DNA from: Dama dama
Lineage: Eukaryota > Chordata > Mammalia > Artiodactyla > Cervidae
DNA length: 64,000 bases
NCBI RefSeq assembly: GCF_033118175.1
Contig: NW_026870965.1
Coordinates: 744,001-808,000, forward strand
Reading direction: 5' to 3'
A model generated the notes under the pieces. The model saw only the letters and a program-made list of their open reading frames with translations. It did not search any database and was not told the origin of the DNA. Positions 38,987-48,450 of this stretch are shown here, piece after piece (the stretch's first letter is position 1; each line of letters starts with the position of its first letter). The position numbers were made by a program, and so were the translations under genes.

Positions 38987-39544
38987 GGAGAGGGCCGGTT
39001 GTGCTCAGATGCCCCACAGGCCAGGGGCAGGACCCAGCAGGGCCCCTGCCCCTGGCCAGCCTTGCCCAGACCTTCCTGGCCTCCGGGGGCACTGCCCCAC
39101 CAAGGGGCAGTCTGCGGGGACTGGGTCCAGACATTCCCGGGCGCCTCCCCAGTCTCATCCCCGCTGGTGCCTTTCCCCTGGGCCTAGGCCTCGGTTGAGG
39201 CCTCCTTGGAGAGGAGGTTGCTGGCAGGGGCTGTCTCCACACTGCAAGGTGCTGGAGCTCCGAGGGCCTCGTCCGAGGGAAGGGACGAGCAAGGGGCTGG
39301 ATGTCCAAGACCTCTTTGGCCCAGCAGCCTCAGGGCAGCAGGGAGAGCAAGAGGCCCAACTTGCCCCTAGGTCGGCTCTGCCCCTTCCCACACAGGCCGC
39401 CAGCCCAGCAGCTGCCTGGCAGACTCTGGCTCCCCCGAACTCTCTGCCGGTGCAGGGGGCAGGAACAGACGTGTGCATGTGGTTCTGCCTTGGCCTGGGA
39501 GTGTGGACCCCCTGCCTGGCCCCCAGGCTCAGGCGAAAGGGCCC

Positions 39545-41471
39545 GGAGAGAGCACCACCCCGAAGCGCTTTTGTCCCGGACTTGGGAGCATTGTGCGTGG
39601 CTGGCGGGAACAGCGGGCGGGAGTGCTTGCAAACCGGCCTTTGGGGGCAGCCGGGGAGGTCTTCCATGGGCCCGGAGAGAGCACTACCCCCAAGCCCTTT
39701 TCTCCCGGGTTTGGGAGCATTGTGCGCGATTGGCGGGAACAGCGACAGGGAGTGCTTGCAAACCGGCCTTTGGGGGCAGCCGGGGAGGTCCTCCATGGGC
39801 CCGGAGAGAACACCACCCCGAAGCGCTTTTCTCCCGGGCTTGGGAGCATTGTGCGCGGCTGGCGGGAACAGCGGGCGGGAGTCCTTGCAAACCAGCCTTT
39901 GGAGGCAGCCGGGGAGGTCTTCCAAGGGCCTGGAGTGAGCACCACCCCAAAATGCTTTTCTCCCGGGCTTCAGATCATTGTGCGCGGATGGCGGGAATAG
40001 CGGGCATGAGTGCTTGCAAAGCGGCCTTTGGAGGCAGCCGGGGAGGTCTTCCAAGGGCCAGGAGAGAGCACCACCCCAAAGGGCTTTTCTCCCGGCTTGG
40101 GAGCATTTGCGCGGCTGGCGGGAACAGCGAGTGGGAGTGCTTGCAAACCGGCCTTTGGGGGCAGCCGTGGAGGTCTTCCATGGGCCCAGAGAGAACACCA
40201 CACCGAAGCGCTTTTCTCCGGGGTTGGGAGCATTGTGCGCGGCTGGCAGGAACAGCGGGCATGAGTGCTTGCAAACCGGCCTTTGGAGGGAGCCGGGGAG
40301 GTCTTCCATGGGCCCAGGGAGAGAGCACCACCCCGAAGCGCTTTTCTCCCGGGCTTGGGAGCATTGTGCGCGGCTGGCGGGAACAGCAGGTAGGAGTGCT
40401 TGCAAACCGGCCTTTGGAGGCAGTCGGGGAGGTCTTCCAAGGGCCCGGAGAGAGCACCACCCCGAAGAGCTTTTCTCCCGGGCTTGGGAGCATTGTGCGC
40501 GGCTGTCGGAAACGGCCGGCATGAGTGCTTGCAAACTGGCCTTTGGAGGCAGCCGGGGAGGTCATTCAAGGGCGGGAGAGAGCACCACGCCAAACGGTTT
40601 TCTCCCGGGCTTGGGAGCATTGTGCGTGGCTGGCGCGAACAGCTGGCATGAGTGCTTGCAATCCGGCCTTTGGAGGTAGCCGGGGAGGTCTTCCAAGGGC
40701 CCGGAGTGAGCACCACCCCAAAATGCTTTTCTCCCGGGCTTCAGATCATTGTGCGCGGATGGCGGGAATAGCGGGCATGAGTGCTGGCAAACCGGCCTTT
40801 GGAGGCAGCCGGGGAGGTATTCCAAGGGCCAGGAGCGAGCACCACCCCGAAGTGCTTTTCTCCCGGCTTGGGAGCATTTGCGCGGCTGGCGGGAACAGCG
40901 AGTGGGAGTGCTTGCAAACCGGCCTTTGGGGGCAGCCGTGGAGATCTTCCATGGGCCCAGAGAGAACACCACACCGAAGCGCTTTTCTCCGGGGTTCGGA
41001 GCATTGTGCGCGGCTGGCAGGAACAGCGGGCATGAGTGCTTGCAAACCGGCCTTTAGAGGGAGCCGGGGAGGTCTTCCAAGGGCCCAGGGAGAGAGCACC
41101 ACCCCAAAGCGCTTTTCTCCCGGGCTTGGGAGCATTGTGCGCGGCTGGCGCGAACAGCTGGCAGGAGTGCTTGCAATCCGGCCTTTGGAGGTAGCTGGGG
41201 AGGTCTTCCAAGGGCCCGGAGTGAGCACCACCCCAAAATGCTTTTCTCCCGGGCTTCAGATCATTGTGCGCGGATGGCGGGAATAGCGGGCATGAGTGCT
41301 TGCAAACCGGCCTTTGGAGGCAGCCGGGGAGGTATTCCAAGGGGCAGGAGAGAGCACCATCCCGAAGCACTTTTCTCCCGGGCTTTGGAGCACTGTACTC
41401 GCCAGGGGGGAACAGCGGGAAGTAGTGCTTGCAAACCGGCCTTTGGAGGCAGCCGGGGAGGTCTTCCAGTG
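39545..41471. repeat. Amplified 129-bp subrepeat block 3 (15 copies, rearranged)
   Basis: The next unit after block 2 is also expanded. Copies start near 39545, 39674, 39803, 39932, 40061, 40188, 40318, 40447, 40575, 40703, 40832, 40960, 41090, 41218 and 41347. Unlike blocks 1 and 2 it contains a distinctive copy with CTTCAGATCATTGTGCG, present three times (near 39968, 40740 and 41255). Calling variant types T to Y, the order from 39932 is T-U-V-W-X-Y, T-U-V-W, T-U. This is a nested higher-order repeat with steps of about 771 bp (6 subrepeats) and 515 bp (4 subrepeats). Confidence 0.9.
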
Positions 41472-42507
41472 GGAGAGGGCCGGTTGTGCTCAGAGGCCCC
41501 ACCGGCCAGGGGCAGGACCCAGCAGGGCCCCTGCCCCTGGCCAGCCTTGCCCAGACCTTCCTGACCTCCGGGGGTACTGCCCCATCAAGGGGCAGGTTGC
41601 GGGCACTGTGTCCAGACATGCCCGGGCGCCTCCCCAGGCTCATCCCCGCCGGTGCCTTTCCCCTGGGCCTAGGCTTCGGTTGAGGCCTTTTTCGAGAGGA
41701 GGTTGCTGGCAGGGGCTGTCTCCACACTGCAAGGTGCTGGAGGTCAGAGGGCCTCGTCAGAGGGAAGGGACCAGCAAGGGGCTGGATGCCCAAGACCTCT
41801 TTGGCCCAGCAGCCTCAGGGAAGCAGGGAGAGCAAGAGGCCCAACTTGCCCCTAGGTCGGCTCTGCACCTTCGCACACAGGCGGCCAGCCCAGCAGCTGC
41901 CTGGCAGACTCTGGCTCCCGCGAGCTCTCTGCCGGTCCAGGGGGCAGGAACAGACGTGTGCATGTGGTTCTGCCTTGGCCTGGGAGTGTGGACCCCGTGC
42001 CTGGCCCCCAGGCTCAGTGGCAAGGGCCCGGAGGGAACACCACCCGAAGCGCTTTTCTCCCGGGCTTGGGAGCATTGTGCTTGCCTGGCGCGAACAGCGG
42101 GCGGGAGTTCTTGCAAACCGGCCTTTGGAGGCAGCCGGGGAGGTCTTCCAGCAGGAGAGGGCCGGTTGTGCTCAGAGGCCCCACCGGCCAGGGGCAGGAC
42201 CCAGCAGGGCCCCTGCCCCTGGCCAGCCTTGTCCAGACCTTCCTGGCCTCCGGGGGTACTGCCCCACCAAGGGGCAGGCTGCGGGGACTGGGTCCAGAGA
42301 TGCCCGGGCGCCTCCCCAGGCTCATCTCCGCTGGTGCCTTTCCCCTGGGCCTAGGCCTCGGTTTAGGCCTCCTTGGAGAGGAGGTTGCTGGCAGGGGCTG
42401 TCTCCACACTGCAAGGTGCTGGAGGTCAGAGGGCCTCGTCAGAGGGAAGGGACCAGTAAGGGGCTGGATGCCCAAGACCTCCTTGGCCCAGCAGCCTCAG
42501 GGCAGCA

Positions 42508-43193
42508 CAGGTGATTCACACATGATTCCCATATGATTCCCACGTGATGCACAGTTTTTCACACGTGATTTCCACGTGACGCACACGTATTTCACACGTG
42601 ATTCATACGTAATGCCTACGTGATTGACACGTGATTATCACGTTAAACACATGTGATTTCCACGTGATTCACACGTGATTTCGACGTGTCGCACACGTGA
42701 CTCACAGGTGATTCCCACGTGACGCAGACGTGATTGACATGTGATTCCCACGTGATACACACGTGATTCCCTCGTGATGCACACGTGATTCACACGTTTT
42801 TCCCACGTGATGCACACGTGATTCCCACGTGATTTCCACGTGATGCACAGGTGACTGACACGTAATTTCCACGTGACGCACTAGTGATTCACATGTGATT
42901 CCCACGTGATGCACACGTGTTTCACATGTAATTTCCACGTGACGCACACGTGATTTCCACGTGATTCCCACGTGACACACACGTGATTCAGACGTGATTC
43001 CCACGTGATGCACACGTGTTTCACATGTAATTTCCACGAGATGCACACGTGACTCACAGGTGATTCCCACGTGACGCACACCTGATTCCCACGTGATGCA
43101 CACGTGATTCCCACATGACGCACACGTGATTCACTCGTGATTCACACGTGACGCACACGTGATTCACACGTGATTCACACGTGATGCACACTC
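42508..43193 (-). repeat. 11-bp CACGTG repeat array, minus polarity
   Basis: About 62 copies of an 11-bp repeat that on this strand reads CACGTGATTCC, CACGTGATGCA or CACGTGATTCA. This is the reverse complement of the array at 43639-50700. It begins abruptly inside a 682-bp unit after CAGCCTCAGGGCAGCA, with CA or CAC shared at the join, and ends at a fragment of the 795-bp satellite. The first few copies are the most degenerate (CACATGATTCC, CATATGATTCC), as often seen at array edges. Confidence 0.93.
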
Positions 43194-43638
43194 CTTGAGA
43201 CTGAAACTCAGGGTCCCTGTCACATACCTATAGCTGAAAGCAGCCTCTTGTTCAGGTGCTTGTGGAAAGTTGGTATTCCTCTAGAGTCGAAGCCATGTAC
43301 TAAGCTCTCATCTCTAGTTGATTTGGGGTACACGGAGCTCTTTCTTGTTGCTATAGTGACCTCAGGATCCCTCTAGACCTGAGACAAGGTTCCTGGGGTT
43401 TCTCTGGAGTGCCATCTAGGAAATCAAGTCTCCTTTCGAGTTTTATGTGGAATATGGAATTTCTCTGCACGCAATGCAGCGGAATCGTGCCTAATCTAGC
43501 GGAAAAGGGGAAGTCTCATATCTCTTCTCAAGTTGTGGTGGGAACCTGGGGTATATTCTCAAGGTACAACAGGGATGACCGTTCAAAACTCGGATTTGTT
43601 AAGTGATGTCAGGATTCCTGTCTAGTTAAGAGGGACAC
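43194..43638 (-). repeat. Inverted, diverged fragment of the 795-bp satellite
   Basis: On the minus strand this matches the monomers at 50701-62545 from about phase 472 of one monomer, across the monomer boundary, to about phase 119 of the next (phase 0 is CTCGAGATGAG). Shared landmarks on this strand are TCACATACCTATAGCTGA, GTGACCTCAGGATCCCTCTAGA and GGAGTGCCATC. It is visibly more diverged than array monomers are from one another, so it is an older piece. Because it spans a monomer junction it came from a tandem array. The open frame at 43409-43606 is the inverted counterpart of a minus-strand frame in the main array and is not a gene. Confidence 0.9.
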
Positions 43639-44685
43639 TTGTGTGCCACGTGTGCATCAGTGTGCGTCACGTGGGAATGACGTGTCAATCACGTGAGAGA
43701 CACGTGTGAATCAAGCGAGTGTCAAGTGTGTATCACGTGTGCAACACTTGTGCGTCTCAAGTGTGTCACCAGTGTGTCACGTGGGAATCACGTGTGCGTC
43801 ACGTGTGAATCACGAGTGCATCACGTTGGAATCAAGTGTACTTCACGTGTGCATCACGTGGGAATCACGTGTTCTTCACGTATGCATCACGTGGGAATCA
43901 CGTGTGTGTCACGTGGGAATCACGTGTCAGTCACGTGTGCATCACATGGGAATCATGTGTGCGTCACGTGGGAATCACGAGGGAATCACGTGTACGTCAC
44001 GTGGAAATCACGTGTGAATCACGTGTGCATCACGTTGAATTCACGTGTGAAACACTTTTGCGTCACCTGGGAATCACGTGTCATTCACGTGGAAGTCACG
44101 TGGGAATCACGTGTGAAACACGTGTGCGTCACGTGGGAATCACGTGTCATTCAAGTGTCATTAACCAGTGCATAACGCGGGAATCACGTGTGCCTGAAGT
44201 GGGAATCACGTGTGAATCACGTGTGCGTCACGGGGGAATCACGTGTCATTCAAGTGTCATTAACCAGTGCATAACGCGGGAATCACGTGTGCCTGACGTG
44301 TGCATCACGTGGGAATCACGTGTCCATCCCGTGGGAATCACGTGTCAGTCACGTGTGCATCACGTGGGAATCACGTGTGTCTCATGTGGGAATCACGCGC
44401 GAATCACGTGTCCATCCCGTGGGAATCACGTGTGAATCACGAGGGAATCACGTGTGAAACACGTGTGAGTCAAGTGTGCATCACGTTGGAATCACGTGTC
44501 ATCCACGTATGCGTGACGGGGAAATCACGTGTGAAACAATTGTGCGTCACGTGTGAATCACGTCTGAATCACATGCGCGTCACATGGTAATCACTTGTAA
44601 ATCACGTGTGCGTCACGTGGGAATCACGTGTGCGTCACGTGGGAATCACGTGTGAATCACGTGTGGGTCACGTGGAAGTCATGTG

Positions 44686-45630
44686 TCAGTCACGTGTGCA
44701 TCACGTGGGAATCACGTGTGCCTCATGTGGGAATCACGTGTGCATCCCGTGGGAATCACGTGTGCATCACCTGGTAATCACGTGTGCCTCATGTGGGAAT
44801 CACGTGTGCGTCACGTGGGAATCACGTGTGCGTCATGCAGGAATCACATGAGAATCACCTGTGCGTCACGTGGAAGTCAGTTGGGAATCACCTGTGAATT
44901 ACGTGTGCATCACGTGGAAATCACGTGTGAGTCAGGTGTGCATCACCTTGAAATCACGTGTGAAACACGTGTGCGTCACGTGGGAATCACGTGGGAATAA
45001 CATGGGAATCACTTGTGTGTCACGTGGAAATCACGTGTGAATCACGTGCGCGTCATGTGGGAATCACGTGTGAAACATGTGTGAGTCACGTGTGCATCAC
45101 GTGGGAATCACGTGTGTGTCACGTGCGAATCACGTGGAAATCATGTGTGAATCACGTGTGCATCACGTGGGAATCACGTGTCAGTCACGTGTGCATCACG
45201 TGGGAATCACGTGTGCCTCATGTGGGAATCACGTGTGCATCCCGTGGGAATCACGTGTGCATCACCTGGTAATCACGTGTGCCTCATGTGGGAATCACGT
45301 GTGCGTCACATGTGAATCACGTGTGCGTCATGCAGGAATCACATGAGAATCACCTGTGCGTCACGTGGAAGTCAGTTGGGAATCACCTGTGGATTACGTG
45401 TTCATCACGTGGAAATCACGTGTGAGTCAGGTGTGCATCACGTTGAAATCACGTGTGAAACACGTGTGCATCACGTGGGAATCACGTGGGAATAACATGG
45501 GAATCACCTGTGTGTCACGTGGAAATCACGTGCGCGTCACGTGGGAATCACGTGTGAAACACGTGTGAGTCACGTGTGCATCACGTGGGAATCACGTGTG
45601 TGTCACGTGCGCATCACGTGTAAATCATGT
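44686..45630 (+). repeat. Tandem 495-bp duplication inside the 11-bp array
   Basis: The stretch from TCAGTCACGTGTGCATCAC at 44686 repeats from 45181 with the same string of rare variants (CATCCCGTGGG, CATCACCTGGT, CATGCAGGAATC, AATAACATGGG). The offset is 495 bp, exactly 45 units of 11 bp. The right part of the second copy has lost one 11-bp unit. Register-preserving unequal exchange explains it. Confidence 0.88.
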
Positions 45631-46635
45631 GTGAATCACGTGTGCATCACTTGGGAATCACGTGTGTGTCACGTGTGCGTCACGTGGAAATCACGTGTGA
45701 ATCACGTGTGCGTCACCTGGCAATCACGAGTGAATTACGTGTGCATCACGTGGAAATCACGTGTGAATCACATGTGCTTCACATGGGAATCACGTGTTAA
45801 ACACGTGTGCGTCACCTGGGAATCATGTGGGAATCACGTGTGCATCATGTGGGAATCACGTGTCATTCAGGTTTCATTCAGGTGTGCTTCGTGTGGGAAT
45901 CACGTGGAAATCACGTGTCATTCACGGGTGAATCACGTGGGAAACATGTGCCTCGCGTGGGAGTCACGTGTGAATCACGTGTGCATCACGTGTGAATCCC
46001 GTGGGTATCACGAGTGCGTCATGCGGGAATCATTTGCGAATCACGTGTGTGTCACCTGTCCATCGCGTGGGAATCACGTGTAAATCACGTGTCCGTCACT
46101 TGCGAATCACGTGTGCATCACGTGGGAATCACGTGTCAGTCACGTGTGCATCACGTGGGATTCACGTGTGCATCATGTGGGAGTCACGTGGGAATCACGT
46201 GTCCATCCCACGGGAATCACGTGTCCATCCCGTGGGAATCACGTGTCCATCACGTGGGAATCACGTGTCAGTCACGTGTGCATCCCGTGGGAATGACGTG
46301 TGCTTCATGTGGGAATCACGTGGGAATCACGTGTCCATCCCGTGGGAATCACGTGTGAATCACGTGTTAATCACGTGTCATTCACGTGTGCGTCATGAGG
46401 GAATCACGTGTGAAACACGTGTGAGTCACGTGTGCATCACGTGGGAATCACGTGTCATTCACATGTGAATCATGTCTGAATCACGTGCAAGTCAAAAGGT
46501 AATCACGTGTAAATCACGTGCGCGTCACGTGGGAATTACGTGTGCGTCATGTGGGAATCATTTGCGAATCATGTGTGCATCACGTGGGAGTCACGTGGGA
46601 ATCACGTGTGAATCACGTGTGAATCACGTGTGCGT

Positions 46636-48450
46636 CACGAGGAAATCACATGTCAGTCACGTGTGCATCACGTGGGAATCACGTGTGCGTCACGGGGGAA
46701 TCACGTGTGAGTCACGTGTGCGTCACGTGGAAATCACGTGTGATTCACGTGTGCGTCACGTGGGAATCACATGTGAAAAAGGTGTGAGTCACGTGTGCAT
46801 CACATGGGAATCACGTGGGAATCACGTGTGCGTCATGCAGGAATCATTTGCGAATCACGTGTGTGTCACGTGTGAATCACCTCTGAATCACTTGCACGTC
46901 ACATGGGAATCACGTGTGAATCACGTGTGCGTCACGTGCGAATCACGTGTGCATCACGTGGGAATTACGTGGCAGTCACGTGTGTGTCACCTGGGAATCA
47001 CGTGTGAAACACGTGTGCATCACGTGTGAATCACGTGGGAATCACGTGTGCGTCACGTGGGCATCAAGTGTGCATTACGTGGGAATCACGTGCGCGTCAC
47101 GTGCGAATCACGTGTGCATCACGTGGGAATTACGTGGCAGTCACGTGTGTGTCACCTGGGAATCACGTGTGAAACACGTGTGTGTCACGTGTGCATCACG
47201 TGGAAATCATGTGTGAAACATGTGTGCATCACGTGGGAATCATGTGTGACTCACGTGTGCAGCACATGGGAATCACGTGTACGTCATTGGGGAATCAGTA
47301 TGGAATCACGTGTACGTCACGTGGGAATCACGTGTAAATCACGTGTGCATCACGTGGAAATCACGTGGGAATCAAGTGCGCGTCACGTGGGAATAACGTG
47401 TGAAACACGTGTGTGTCACGTGTGCATTCCATGGAAATCACGTGTGAAACACCTGTGAGTCACGTGTGCATCACGTGGAAATCAGGTGTGAAACACGTGT
47501 GCGTCACGTGGGAATAATGTGGGAATCACGTGTGCGTCACGTGGAAATCACGTGTAAGTCACGTGTGCATCACATAGGAGTGACGTGTGTGTCACGTGGG
47601 AATCACTTGTGAGTCACGTGTGCATCACGTGGAAATCACGTGGGAATCACGTGTGCATCACGTGGGAATCACGTGTCATTCAGGTTTAATTCACGTGTGC
47701 ATCGTGTGGGAATCACGTGGGAATCACGTGTCAATCACGGGTGAATCACGTGGGAATCACGTGTGCCTCAGGGGGGAGTCACGTGGGAATCACGTGTCAT
47801 TCACGTGTGTGTCACCTGGGAATCACGTGTGAAACACGTGTGCGTCACGTGTGAATCACGTGTGCGTCACGTGTGAATCACGTGTGCGTCACGTGGGCAT
47901 CAAGTGTGCATCACGTGGGAATCACGTGTCAGTCATGTGTGCATCACGTGGGAATCACGTGTGCGTCACGTGGAAGTCACGTGTGAATCACGTGTGCGTC
48001 AGGTGGGAATCACGTGTGCGTCATGCAGGAATCACGTGGGAAAAACTTGTGAATCACTTGTGTGCCACATGGGTATCACGTGTGAAACACGTTCGCATCA
48101 CGTGGGAATCACGTGTGCCTCATGTGGGAATCACTTGTGTATCCCGTGGGAATCACGTGTGCATCACGTGTGCGTCACGAGGAAATCACATGTCAGTCAC
48201 GTGTGCATCACGTGGGAATCACGTGTGCGTCACGGGGGAATCACGTGTGAATCACGTGTTCGTCACGGGGGAATCACGTGTGAAATACGTGTGTGTCACG
48301 GGGGAATCACGTGTGAATCACGTGTGCGTCACGGGGGAATCATGTGTGAATCACGTGTACGTCACGTGGGAATCACATGTGAAAAAGGAGTGAGTCACGT
48401 GTGCATCACATGGGAATCACGTGGGAATCACGTGTGCGTCATGTGGGAAT
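46636..48450 (+). repeat. Pair of related segments 1,540 bp apart in the 11-bp array
   Basis: CACGAGGAAATCACATGTCA starts at 46636 and again at 48176, an offset of 1,540 bp or 140 units of 11 bp. Further downstream both copies have GTGAAAAAGG, then CATCACATGGG and GGAATCATTTGCG. The second copy contains additional CACGGGGGAATC-type units between these landmarks, a local expansion. Confidence 0.75.
46933..47185 (+). repeat. 165-bp offset duplication in the 11-bp array
   Basis: The string with GGAATTACGTGGCAGTCAC followed by CACCTGGGAATC occurs from 46933 and again from 47098. The offset of 165 bp is 15 units of 11 bp. Confidence 0.85.

Larger units (their letters stand above)
1..42507. repeat. 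GC-rich satellite array, unit about 682 bp (ruminant satellite II-like)
   Basis: Tandem array of a GC-rich unit, followed by its recurring AGGTTGCTGGCAGG start. Unit starts: 3, 685, 1367, 2047, 2730, 3412, 4093, 4776, 5458, 6140, 6822, 7503, 8185, 8868, 9549, 10231, 10912, 11594, 12276, 12957, 13639, 14320, 15002, 15684, 16366, 17193, 17876, 18558, 19241, 19923, 20604, 21286, 21967, 22650, 23332, 24013, 24696, 25378, 26061, 28544, 29226, 29909, 30590, 31272, 31954, 32636, 33318, 34000, 34683, 35366, 36049, 36731, 39215, 41700, 42382. Ordinary units are 680-683 bp. The unit at 16366 is 827 bp, and those at 26061, 36731 and 39215 are about 2,484 bp. The last unit is cut after about 126 bp. Units differ mostly by point changes and small indels, as expected for a homogenised array. 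Unit size and GC richness fit the about 0.7-kb ruminant satellite II class (from memory, not searched). No gene or interspersed repeat was seen anywhere in it. Confidence 0.95.

Noticed and set aside
1..42507. Macrosatellite with an embedded gene, or ribosomal DNA spacer
   Set aside because: No conserved long frame spans the unit: indels of 1-3 bp between units break every candidate frame. There is no recognisable homeobox, rRNA sequence or promoter repeat.
1..42507. Canonical CENP-B box in the 682-bp unit
   Set aside because: The only CGAA context (CACCCCGAAGCGC) lacks the required spaced CCCG and T positions, and no TTCGnnnnAnnCGGG was found by eye.
42508..43193. Treating the left E-box block as a separate satellite family
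   Set aside because: Its reverse complement uses the same 11-bp variants (GGAAT, TGCAT, TGAAT after CACGTG) as the right block, so it is the same family inverted.
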